Shown: positions 1 through 6,243 of the stretch, piece after piece
Position numbering within the stretch: position 1 is the first letter of the stretch
Layout: the number at the start of each line of letters is the position of its first letter
From: an uncultured Chlorobiaceae bacterium
Lineage (GTDB): Bacteria; Bacteroidota; Chlorobiia; Chlorobiales; Chlorobiaceae
DNA length: 8,228 nucleotides
Reading direction: 5' to 3'
Assembly: GCA_903904495.1 (NCBI GenBank)
Contig: CAIVCU010000143.1
Coordinates: 1 to 8,228, forward strand
The notes under the pieces: model-generated
The model's database searches: none
Told to the model about the DNA's origin: nothing
What the model saw: the letters and a program-made list of their open reading frames with translations, nothing else
Made by a program: the position numbers and the translations under genes

Positions 1-273
1 ATGCGTAACAATGAGCAAGCGGTTGAATTCCCGATTCCGGAGTTGAAGGAAATGGCTAAACTTGAACACGAGCGATGGATGGATGCCAAACTGAAAGATG
101 GGTGGAAATATTCTCCTCACACCAACAAAGAGAAAAAGCTTCATGCTCTTCTCGTCGATTGGGAAAGACTGTCGAAAGAGGAAAAAGATAAAGACAGTTC
201 GCTGGTTTCAGAAAGTATTCCTCGTTTACTGAAGGAGGCGGGTTATACAATAGTAAAGCTCTCCCATACGTGA
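1..273 (+). CDS. RyR-domain protein (possibly 5'-truncated by the window edge)
   Basis: The 90-residue frame matches the RyR domain (named from ryanodine receptors, also found in bacterial proteins). It has EHERW at residues 22-26, DGW at 33-35, and the tail pattern W54-E-R-L followed by EEKDKD at 60-65, then an amphipathic helix ending in an A-G-Y turn. That covers essentially one complete RyR repeat. In bacteria this domain is often C-terminal to other domains such as TrkA-like nucleotide-binding regions, and its biochemical role is poorly known; ligand binding is the usual guess. The ATG is the first base of the window, so I cannot tell a true start from an internal methionine, and no ribosome binding site can be checked. 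The stop is TGA at 271-273. The next gene on the same strand is a P-type cation ATPase, with a small hairpin between. Family assignment is fairly firm; function is not. Confidence 0.72.
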   Translation: MRNNEQAVEFPIPELKEMAKLEHERWMDAKLKDGWKYSPHTNKEKKLHALLVDWERLSKEEKDKDSSLVSESIPRLLKEAGYTIVKLSHT

Positions 274-294
274 AAAGCAAGCTTTGCTATTTTC
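272..294 (+). terminator. Small hairpin between the RyR gene and the ATPase gene, possible weak terminator
   Basis: GAAAA-GCAA (272-280) pairs with TTGC-TA-TTTTC (284-294) around a GCT loop, with a two-base TA bulge on the 3' side. The stem begins on the last bases of the RyR stop codon, and the descending arm holds TTTT. It is AT-rich and has no long U-tract after it, so it could be an attenuator or chance. Seen by eye only; no folding energy was computed. Confidence 0.3.
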
Positions 295-326
295 AATTAT
301 GATTGGTCAGCAGTCAGTACTTTCAC

Positions 327-332
327 GAAAGG
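327..332 (+). promoter_or_regulatory. Ribosome binding site deciding the ATPase start
   Basis: GAAAGG, six bases before ATG 339, is a good Shine-Dalgarno match. The upstream TTG 303 has no comparable site, which favours the shorter 853-residue product. Confidence 0.6.
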
Positions 333-338
333 CAGATC

Positions 339-2900
339 ATGAAAAATGTAATAACTTCAGTTGGAATTTTTGGCCTTTCAGAAGCAGAAGTTGCTGAAAG
401 ATCGGCATTGGACGGCTACAATGAGTTGCCTTCAACCGGGCGACGGAGCATTTTTTCTACAGCGTTTGATGTTATTCGTGAACCGATGCTGCTGCTGCTT
501 GTTTCCTGCGGAGCTGTCTATCTGGTGCTTGGCGATGTACAGGAGGCACTCATGCTTCTTGGTTTTGTGTTTTTTGTCATGGGTCTGACTCTCTATCAGG
601 AACGAAAAACAGAAAATGCACTCGAAGCCTTAAGGGATCTTTCAAGTCCTCGTGCCCTGGTGATCAGGGATGGAGCAGAACGGCGCATTGCCGGACGCGA
701 AGTGGTGCAGGGGGATATTATTATTGTCAATGAGGGTGATCGGGTTCCTGCAGATGCCATTCTTCTCTCCTGCCTCAATCTTTCAGTTGATGAATCTTTT
801 TTAACCGGTGAATCCGTTCCGGTCAGAAAATCCGATAATGAAACGGATGGCAAAGAGGTGCATCCTGGCGGAGATGATCTTCCGTTCATCTATTCGGGAA
901 CCCTTGTTGTTCAGGGGCAGGGTATTGCCCGTGTTTCAGCAACCGGTCTCAGGAGTGAAATCGGGAAAATCGGAAAGGTTTTGCAGGCTGTGGAGACGGA
1001 AAAGACCCCATTGCAGAAGGAAACAGGGGTATGGGTTCGTAATCTGGCGTTTGTCGGGCTTTTCTTATGTGTTGTGGTGATTGTATTCTATAGTCTCAGC
1101 CGCGGCGATCTTCTTAACGGTATACTTGCAGGGATTACCCTTGCAATGTCAATTCTTCCTGAAGAGCTGCCTGTTATTCTGATGATTTTTCTTGCCCTTG
1201 GGGCATGGCGCATGTCAAAAAAACAGGTACTTACACGACGTATGCCAGCGATAGAAGCACTCGGCTCGGCGACTGTTCTCTGTGTTGACAAGACGGGTAC
1301 GCTCACCATGAACCGTATGACGGTAAGTGAACTCTTTGCCGGGGGAGAGGTTATTGCAATTGGATCGGATCTAAACGGCTCGATGCCTGAAGGCTTTCAT
1401 GAACTTATCGAATACAGTATTCTTGCCAGTCAGCTTGATCCTTTTGATCCTATGGAACAGGCAATAAAGCAGACTGGGAGTGACTATCTCCGAGAGAGTG
1501 AGCATCTGCACCATGACTGGGCGCTTGTGCGTGAATATCCGTTATCGAAAGAGCTGCTTTCACTTTCCCGGGTATGGAAATCACCGGCTGGTGAAGAGTA
1601 TGTGATTGCTGCCAAAGGGGCTCCTGAGGCAATCATTGATCTTTGTCATTTTGATGCCGCCGGGAGAGAGTTCCTGTCAACTCATATCAGTGCAATGGCC
1701 GATAAGGGGTTGCGGGTACTGGGTGTGGCAAGTGCATTCAGTCAGCAACCATTTTTACCTGAAAAGCAGCATGATTTTGTCTTTGAATTTCTTGGTCTGA
1801 TAGGTCTTGCTGATCCGGTTCGACCAACGGTGCCATCGGCAATTTCCGAGTGCTATGGTGCGGGAATCCGTGTGGTGATGATTACTGGTGATTACCCTGG
1901 TACTGCCAGGAATATTGCCCGCCAGATAGGCCTGAATGATGCTGATAAGGTTTTGACAGGCACCGAAGTCGAGAGTATGTCAGACATAGAGCTCAAGGAA
2001 AGGATTAACGGAGTGAATATTTTTGCAAGGGTTGTGCCTGAGCAGAAATTGCGTCTGGTCAAGGCATTCAAGGCGAATGGAGAAATTGTTGCGATGACAG
2101 GGGATGGAGTGAATGATGCCCCGGCTCTGAAAGCCGCCAACATTGGAATAGCTATGGGTGGACGAGGAACTGATGTTGCAAGGGAGTCTGCTTCACTGGT
2201 GCTCCTTGATGATGATTTTTCTTCGATTGTGCAGGCGGTAAGGATTGGACGCAGGATTTTTGATAATATCAGAAAAGCAATGGCCTATACTTTGGCGGTT
2301 CATGTTCCTATTGCAGGGATGCTGATTTTTCCAGTGCTGTTTAACTTTCCGCTTGTTCTTTTGCCGGCACATATCGCTTTTCTTGAACTCATCATTGATC
2401 CGGCCTGTTCAATTGTTTTTGAAGCTGAGGAGGAGGAAAAAGATGTTATGAAACGTCCTCCCCGTAACTCAAGGGAACCCCTGTTCAGTCGTCAAACGGT
2501 AGTTGTAAGTATCATTCAGGGAGTTATTGTTTTTGGTGTTGTTCTCGGCGTATTCTTTTATTCTCTGAACAGGGGGGATAGTGTGCCGGAAGTGCGGGCA
2601 TTGAGCTTTACAACGCTGATTATTTCGAATCTTGCCCTGATTCTGACTAACCGGTCTTGGAGCCGCACATTTATCGCAACACTGCGTTCTTACAATTATG
2701 CGTTGCTGCCGTTACTCGCAGGTGCGGTTCTTTTGCTTGCGGTTGTGCTTTTTGTTCCTTTTTTTGTAACGTTATTCAAGTTTTCCAGCATCCATCCCTT
2801 TGACCTTGTTGTTTGTTTTCTGGCAGGTCTTGCAAGTGTACTCTGGTTTGAGGCACTAAAATGGTTTGGCTTTTTTAGAAAAAACATCCAGGCAGGGTGA
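339..2900 (+). CDS. P2-type cation-transporting P-type ATPase (Ca2+-ATPase-like, substrate uncertain)
   Basis: An 853-residue integral membrane pump coupling ATP hydrolysis to cation transport. I chose ATG 339 because GAAAGG lies 6 bases upstream; an in-frame TTG at 303 would add 12 residues. Landmarks in order: N-terminal cation-ATPase segment with G-Y-N-E-L-P; M1-M2; actuator TGES at 156-159; M4 motif PEELP at 274-278; phosphorylated aspartate D317 in DKTGT; nucleotide-binding KGAPE at 426-430; TGD at 516-518; hinge TGDGVND at 587-593; then M5-M10 to the C terminus. Length and the C-terminal six-helix block fit type II pumps. PEELP replaces the PEGLP of SERCA, and M6 has E683-L-I-I-D687-P-A-C-S, so calcium specificity is not assured. 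All catalytic motifs are intact. It follows the RyR gene on the same strand and ends one base before the stop of the convergent EEP gene. Confidence 0.96.
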   Translation: MKNVITSVGIFGLSEAEVAERSALDGYNELPSTGRRSIFSTAFDVIREPMLLLLVSCGAVYLVLGDVQEALMLLGFVFFVMGLTLYQERKTENALEALRDLSSPRALVIRDGAERRIAGREVVQGDIIIVNEGDRVPADAILLSCLNLSVDESFLTGESVPVRKSDNETDGKEVHPGGDDLPFIYSGTLVVQGQGIARVSATGLRSEIGKIGKVLQAVETEKTPLQKETGVWVRNLAFVGLFLCVVVIVFYSLSRGDLLNGILAGITLAMSILPEELPVILMIFLALGAWRMSKKQVLTRRMPAIEALGSATVLCVDKTGTLTMNRMTVSELFAGGEVIAIGSDLNGSMPEGFHELIEYSILASQLDPFDPMEQAIKQTGSDYLRESEHLHHDWALVREYPLSKELLSLSRVWKSPAGEEYVIAAKGAPEAIIDLCHFDAAGREFLSTHISAMADKGLRVLGVASAFSQQPFLPEKQHDFVFEFLGLIGLADPVRPTVPSAISECYGAGIRVVMITGDYPGTARNIARQIGLNDADKVLTGTEVESMSDIELKERINGVNIFARVVPEQKLRLVKAFKANGEIVAMTGDGVNDAPALKAANIGIAMGGRGTDVARESASLVLLDDDFSSIVQAVRIGRRIFDNIRKAMAYTLAVHVPIAGMLIFPVLFNFPLVLLPAHIAFLELIIDPACSIVFEAEEEEKDVMKRPPRNSREPLFSRQTVVVSIIQGVIVFGVVLGVFFYSLNRGDSVPEVRALSFTTLIISNLALILTNRSWSRTFIATLRSYNYALLPLLAGAVLLLAVVLFVPFFVTLFKFSSIHPFDLVVCFLAGLASVLWFEALKWFGFFRKNIQAG

Positions 2901-2901
2901 G

Positions 2902-3930
2902 CTACTGCGCAATGCCTGCTTTCAAAAGGAGCGGCAGGTGGTCGGAGTAACCGCCTTTATATTTTCTTTTTTCATAGGTGGCATAGGGCCTTTTACCGGA
3001 TTCGTCGAGCATTTTTGAAAACGAGAAGCAGCGGAAGGCACTCTTTCGAGCATAAAGGTCTTTGTTGTCGAACATTCCGGAGGAGAGAAGAATCTGGTCG
3101 ATGTGCTGCCACTTGTTATGGAAAGAGAAACTTCCAATTCCCTCATAGCCACTCCAGCAGTTGTAGAGAAACTTTCTGCCGTTTGCTTTAACCTTTGCAG
3201 CATCATCGGTTGAGCCAAGCACCTCTGTTATTGAACGATTTTCGGGTTCATCGTTGAAATCGCCCATGACAATGATGTCGGCAGCAGGGTTTGCGATACG
3301 CAGGCTGTCGAGAATATGTCGGGTTACCATTGATGCAGAAAGTCGCTTGCGCTCTGTCCACTCGGTATCGAAGGAGCGTGATGGCCAGTGGTTCAGAATA
3401 ACATGAAACGGATGACGCCCAGCGGAAAATCCTGCGACGATGATTTTTCTTGTCGACCTGCCTTCCATGGGGACAGTATACGCTTTTGACGCTCGGGGGT
3501 GGAGTGTTTGCGGGTTGTAGGCCAAAGCGATATCGATGCCTCTCGGATCTGATGTTTCGTAATAAATGGTTTTGTAACTGACACCTTTTATCGGGGATAT
3601 TGTTCCCTTAAAGACACGCTCGTTTTCCACCTCTGCAAACGCAACGATGTCCGGATATTTTCTGTAGTCAGGGTGAGCCTCTATCGCGGAAAGGGTATGG
3701 CGGATCCGCATCTGTTTCAGAAGGAGCTTCTTCTGTGTCCAGTTCATGCTGCCATCTGGAGTGAAATCATCGTCGTCGGTTGCCGGATCGTTGGTTGGAT
3801 CGAAGAGATTTTCAACATTCCACCACATAAAGAGCACATTTTTTTCAGGTCTTGTATTTCCTGAGGCAGAGCTGGAAATGCAAAATGCTATGCCGAACAA
3901 GAGAAAAGCATAAGAAAGTAGTCTTCGCAT
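2902..3930 (-). CDS. Secreted endonuclease/exonuclease/phosphatase (EEP) family protein
   Basis: A 342-residue protein of the EEP superfamily (DNase I / APE1 / phosphodiesterase fold), a Mg2+-dependent hydrolase of phosphodiester or phosphate ester bonds. The N terminus is a signal peptide: MRRLL, a hydrophobic core to about residue 18, then S-S-S-A-S-G. The cysteine at 17 is preceded by phenylalanine, so a lipobox is unlikely and export to the periplasm by signal peptidase I is inferred. Catalytic landmarks: N38 in WWNVENLFD, metal-binding E100 in AEVEN, D133 in GIDIAL, H181 in NHWPSR, D224 and N226 in GDFND, IDQI in the C-terminal half, and the terminal D330-H331 in YSDHLPL. All expected active-site residues are present, so it should be active; the substrate cannot be read from sequence. 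The WWNVENLFD form is common in Bacteroidota/Chlorobiota members. It is convergent with the ATPase, with one base between the two stop codons. Confidence 0.93.
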   Translation of the reverse strand: MRRLLSYAFLLFGIAFCISSSASGNTRPEKNVLFMWWNVENLFDPTNDPATDDDDFTPDGSMNWTQKKLLLKQMRIRHTLSAIEAHPDYRKYPDIVAFAEVENERVFKGTISPIKGVSYKTIYYETSDPRGIDIALAYNPQTLHPRASKAYTVPMEGRSTRKIIVAGFSAGRHPFHVILNHWPSRSFDTEWTERKRLSASMVTRHILDSLRIANPAADIIVMGDFNDEPENRSITEVLGSTDDAAKVKANGRKFLYNCWSGYEGIGSFSFHNKWQHIDQILLSSGMFDNKDLYARKSAFRCFSFSKMLDESGKRPYATYEKRKYKGGYSDHLPLLLKAGIAQ

Positions 3931-4096
3931 GAGCTCGTTCTTTTTTCTGAACCATTATGATGAACTATCAGCAACTCTTCGATAGAGGATCCATGAACGT
4001 ATACATGAGAAAAATCTCGAAGGTGGTTATAAGGGAAAAGGCAGTGAAAAGAAATGATAACTGATTTTAATTCAGAAAACCTTAATTTATGCGTAA
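3931..4096. other. AT-rich intergenic stretch between the EEP gene and the toxin relic
   Basis: This holds the 5' leader of the minus-strand EEP gene and whatever promoter once served the toxin-antitoxin pair. I see no convincing promoter or RNA gene. A 23-codon frame (3993-4064, plus strand) has an AGAGG five bases upstream but resembles nothing I know. Confidence 0.5.
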
Positions 4097-4255
4097 TATT
4101 TGATCTACAATTCAGGATAACGTATTTATTTTATGCTGAACGGTTTGACGTTGTATATCCAGACAACACAATAGCAAGACATTACACGAGCAAAAGTACT
4201 TGCCCGTGAAATTAAGGAAGGAAACTATGAACAAAGTGATAATCCGGGATTTTGA
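4097..4255 (+). pseudogene. Relic of an HI1419-type (RelE/HigB-like, Gp49 family) toxin
   Basis: One frame reads as the C-terminal half of the toxin family that precedes HI1420-type antitoxins, but it is broken. Pieces in order: an S-G followed by TAA 4118-4120, then R-I-Y-F and N-G-x-T-L (family pattern G-Y-R-I-Y-F; the TAA would be a changed TAT). Next comes T-T-Q at 4163-4171, where the family has an L-L-C-G-G-D-K-x-T-Q stretch and several residues are missing. TAG follows at 4172-4174, then QDITRAKVLAREIKEG and a TGA at 4253. The last segment matches the usual end of these toxins (DI-x-x-AK-x-LA-x-E). The final codons overlap the antitoxin start at 4227, the usual toxin-then-antitoxin layout. 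Two stops plus a deletion mean no functional toxin. The N-terminal half is not recognisable. The identification rests on motif recall, not a search. Confidence 0.68.
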
Positions 4256-4379
4256 CTCGGCCAGCTATCTCGACAGCGATGAAGTGATTGTCGAATACCT
4301 CAAGGCAACAGCAGAAAATCCGAACCCAGAGGTATTTCTTGAAGTTTTGGGCGATGTTGCAAGGGCAAAAGGAAAATAA
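4227..4379 (+). pseudogene. Truncated HI1420-type addiction-module antitoxin
   Basis: A 50-codon frame begins with ATG 4227 behind a strong AGGAAGGAAA ribosome binding site. It starts MNKVIIRDFDSASYL, continues D-S-D-E-V-I-V-E-Y-L, and ends with F-L-E-V-L-G-D-V-A-R-A-K-G-K before TAA. This is the characteristic N-terminal half of HI1420-type antidotes (family usually about 90-100 residues), which goes on after ARA-K-G with a helix-turn-helix domain (M-S-Q-I-A...). Here the frame ends exactly where that DNA-binding domain should begin, and nothing downstream to 4488 resembles it. The product, if made, would lack the DNA-binding domain and probably could not repress or work normally. The neighbouring toxin is also dead, so the locus is a relic. 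A short stable peptide remains possible because the ribosome binding site is intact. Confidence 0.72.
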
Positions 4380-4488
4380 ATCATGATCAGGGGTCAGTCG
4401 GATACTTGAAAATAAAAAAAGAAGGTCTGTATTCTGACTAGCTCCGGGTTCGGAACCGGAAGGGAAAATGTAGAGAAATGTTTTATAT
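4380..4488. other. Junction and leader region between the antitoxin relic and the membrane-protein gene
   Basis: Directly after the truncated antitoxin comes AGGGGTCAGTC (4389-4399), then an A-rich tract. A near-palindrome, CCGGGTTCGGAACCGG, lies at 4444-4459; its core GGTTC-G-GAACC is perfect. The region should hold the promoter of the downstream gene, but I see no clear -35/-10 pair. The GGGGTCAGTC string is reminiscent of sequences flanking REP-associated (IS200-like) transposase cassettes. That is a weak recollection and no transposase is present. Confidence 0.35.
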
Positions 4489-5244
4489 ATGAAAGAAGTT
4501 TCTGCGATTAAATTGAGCAAGGTTCCAGAAGTTACTCTAGCCTTTTGGATTATCAAGATTGCAGCCACGACACTGGGCGAAACTGGTGGCGATGCCGTAT
4601 CGATGTCGATGAATCTCGGCTATCTTGTTGGAACAGCAATATTTGCGGCAATTTTTTTAATTGCTGTTTTAGCCCAGATTAAAAAAGAAAACTTTCATCC
4701 CTTCCAGTACTGGACAACGATTGTTGCAACGACAACCGTGGGAACAACGTTGGCTGATTTTGCTGATCACTCTTTGGGTATTGGCTATGCAGGCGGCTCT
4801 TCATTGTTATTTTTCCTGTTAATAGTATCGTTTGCTATCTGGCATAGGTCACTTGGCACAGTATCGGTTAGTGCTATCACTTCAGCAAAAGCCGAAACAT
4901 TCTATTGGGTGACAATTATGTTCTCCCAAACATTAGGTACTGCTCTTGGCGATTGGACAGCGGACACTGCGGGTCTTGGCTATGTTGGGGGAGCACTTGT
5001 ATTCAGTGGATTGTTGGCGCTTATTGCTGCTGCGTACTTTTGGACAAAAGCTTCTCGAACCATACTCTTCTGGGCAGCTTTCATTATCACTCGTCCCCTT
5101 GGGGCTACACTAGGTGATTTCCTTGATAAGCCACTTGTTTCTGGTGGGTTAGCGTTAAGTCGCTATTCTGCGTCGGCTGTTCTTATCGTCTTTATGCTGA
5201 TTTGTATACTCCTGTTCAAACAAAGAGCAGGAAAACAACACTAG
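4489..5244 (+). CDS. COG4705-type multi-pass membrane protein with four internal repeats
   Basis: A 251-residue hydrophobic protein, most like the uncharacterised COG4705 membrane-anchored family; I know no proven function. It is built from four copies of a two-helix unit. Each unit has a tryptophan (W20, W75, W140, W195) followed ten residues later by a glycine (G30, G85, G150, G205) and then an acid (D35, D90, D155, D210), the common pattern being x-x-G-x-x-x-[GA]-D. Spacing is 55, 65 and 55 residues, so the protein is probably two duplicated halves. Extra acids follow in repeats 2-4 (D93, D159, D213). Buried acids and prolines of this kind suggest a transport role, which is inference. ATG 4489 is the only reasonable start, because an in-frame TAG lies 18 bases upstream. 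The ribosome binding site is weak (GAGAAAT). The row 4801-4860 has about 37 % GC, lower than the flanking genes. The protein itself looks intact. Confidence 0.82.
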   Translation: MKEVSAIKLSKVPEVTLAFWIIKIAATTLGETGGDAVSMSMNLGYLVGTAIFAAIFLIAVLAQIKKENFHPFQYWTTIVATTTVGTTLADFADHSLGIGYAGGSSLLFFLLIVSFAIWHRSLGTVSVSAITSAKAETFYWVTIMFSQTLGTALGDWTADTAGLGYVGGALVFSGLLALIAAAYFWTKASRTILFWAAFIITRPLGATLGDFLDKPLVSGGLALSRYSASAVLIVFMLICILLFKQRAGKQH

Positions 5245-5400
5245 CGTCACGTCACTCGTTAATTGACAGGATAGTGGTACAATAGTTTTATTCTCGCCTA
5301 TTCTGTTGTGAATCTCTTCAAGAAATCTTGCCCAGTCATGCCTTTTCCTGCTTGAAGTTACTCACAGTTGTTTATGCAATTTTCTATGCATGACATGACA
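5245..5400. other. AT-rich spacer between convergent membrane-protein and cheB-like genes
   Basis: This region should carry terminators for both converging genes. It holds a 7-base inverted repeat with a long spacer (CTTCAAG 5316-5322 / CTTGAAG 5351-5357) and, near cheB, ATGCA/TGCAT around an 8-base loop, but no classical GC-rich stem with a T-tract. GC is about 37 % at 5341-5400, just outside the GC-rich island. Confidence 0.4.
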
Positions 5401-5985
5401 CTATATTGACCGCGCGATTCTGGCGATTTCCTTAGCGATACTTTCAGGTGCGAGGACGAAGTCGATGTACCCGGTCTTTATTGCGCTCTCGGGCATGTCT
5501 GGCTGCGATGCCGTGTCGAGCTTCTGAGCGATGGTGATGCCGCCCACTTCCTTAATACCACACAGCGCAGACGCACCGTCGCCGTCGTAGCCGGAGACGA
5601 TGACGGCGATGAGCTTCCCGTCCCAGTTTTCCGTGAGTGAACGCAGAAAGACCGTGATCACGTCAGGCCATCCCCGGGGCTTGGAGATCGGCTTAAGGCG
5701 GAATTCGCCATTAAGAACATGCAGGTCACGCTTCTCCGGGATGATGAACACGTGGTTGGGCTCAATGACCAGGTCGTCGGTGATCAACTCAACTGGCATC
5801 GTCGTGTAGTTTGGGAGGATCTTAGGCAACATGGTAGCTACGGTTCTGAGGTGATTTACGATGACGATGGCGACCCCCAAGTCAGCAGGCAGATTCTGCA
5901 GCAGCCGAATGTATGCATCGAGACCACCAGCCGAACCTCCCACGCATACGACAGGGAAGTCCCTGGCCGCACTCTTAGTATTCAT
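5401..5985 (-). CDS. Orphan CheB methylesterase-domain protein (no receiver domain)
   Basis: A 194-residue stand-alone CheB-type protein-glutamate methylesterase/deamidase domain. The catalytic triad is present: S18 in VGGSAGG, H45 in VNHLR, and D136 in SGYDGDGA, where the family usually has x-G-M-G-x-D-G-A. The typical end region is also seen: A-Q (153-154), then MPESAI with IDFVL at 174-178. The N-terminal receiver domain that gates chemotaxis CheB by phosphorylation is absent, and no cheA, cheR, cheY or chemoreceptor gene is in the window, so control must differ or occur through a partner elsewhere. Methylesterase chemistry is inferred from the family. The start is supported by GGAG nine bases upstream. 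It lies wholly inside a GC-rich island (about 59 % in counted rows) that contrasts with both sides, which points to horizontal acquisition. The coding frame is intact. Confidence 0.9.
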   Translation of the reverse strand: MNTKSAARDFPVVCVGGSAGGLDAYIRLLQNLPADLGVAIVIVNHLRTVATMLPKILPNYTTMPVELITDDLVIEPNHVFIIPEKRDLHVLNGEFRLKPISKPRGWPDVITVFLRSLTENWDGKLIAVIVSGYDGDGASALCGIKEVGGITIAQKLDTASQPDMPESAIKTGYIDFVLAPESIAKEIARIARSI

Positions 5986-6125
5986 TGAGAATTACTCCAC
6001 GTTCTGGTTACAAGGTTCGCGCAGCCGGGTGTTTCAGGAGCCGACGACTTCGACGGGGGTTGCTCACCACCGCTTGATCCGAGCTTGTCGAACAATAATC
6101 AGATTGATCCGCCTAAACCGCGGAT
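5404..6125. other. GC-rich island carrying the orphan cheB-like gene, probable horizontal insert
   Basis: Hand counts: rows 5461-5580 and 5881-5940 together give 106 of 180 G+C (59 %), and 6001-6060 gives 37 of 60. Immediately outside, 5341-5400 gives 22 of 60 and 6121-6180 gives 21 of 60. The right edge coincides with an inverted repeat (6107-6125). The hexamer ACTATA occurs just at the left edge (5400-5405) and just past the right edge (6139-6144), which may be a target duplication or chance. No integrase or transposase is visible. Confidence 0.6.
6107..6125. repeat. Inverted repeat at the right edge of the GC-rich island
   Basis: ATCCGC (6107-6112) and GCGGAT (6120-6125) are perfect inverse complements around a 7-base loop, CTAAACC. 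It lies exactly where composition drops from about 60 % to 35 % GC, so it may be an element end or recombination site. It could also be the base of a hairpin in the cheB leader. Confidence 0.5.
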
Positions 6126-6219
6126 GTTTAAATAGCAAACTATAGAAGACACTGCATACTCACGATTCAAAATACTGCTAATTTTACACATGGTAAGAGG
6201 TTATCCGACTTAACTCTGC

Positions 6220-6243
6220 TTCTTATGCGGATCGGTATAAGAA
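6220..6243. repeat. Inverted repeat TTCTTAT / ATAAGAA with a GCGGATCGGT centre
   Basis: Seven-base perfect arms flank a ten-base centre. An ATCCG at 6203-6207 upstream pairs with CGGAT in that centre, giving overlapping inverted symmetry over about 6201-6243. The layout of short arms around a small core resembles tyrosine-recombinase sites, but no recombinase gene is near. Function not established. Confidence 0.45.

Noticed and set aside
303..338. TTG start extending the ATPase by 12 residues.
   Set aside because: ATG 339 has a better ribosome binding site, and the extra residues (VSSQYFHERQ region) do not resemble the family N terminus.
2893..2938. GCAGG/CCTGC/GCAGG short inverted repeats around the convergent stops as a bidirectional terminator.
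   Set aside because: Only five-base stems with large loops, and no T-tract directly adjoining on either strand.
3993..4064. A 23-codon basic frame (starting MNVYMRKISK) with AGAGG five bases upstream.
   Set aside because: It is too short to judge, has no known relative, and lies in decaying intergenic DNA. It could be chance.
5263..5291. Exact TTGACA with a 17-base spacer and TTTTAT, a possible promoter facing right.
   Set aside because: The -10 is poor, and it would drive transcription into the 3' end of the opposite-strand cheB gene with no plus-strand gene to serve. An antisense RNA is possible but unsupported.
5254..5339. Minus-strand coding-looking stretch starting MTGQDFLKRFTTE behind an AGGAAAAGG.
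   Set aside because: It hits a stop after 13 codons and continues sensibly only if a one-base frameshift is assumed. No family recognised.
5719..6145. Two plus-strand frames (5719-5988 and 5861-6145) across the GC-rich island.
   Set aside because: They are antisense to the intact CheB catalytic domain and its leader. High GC lengthens open frames by chance.
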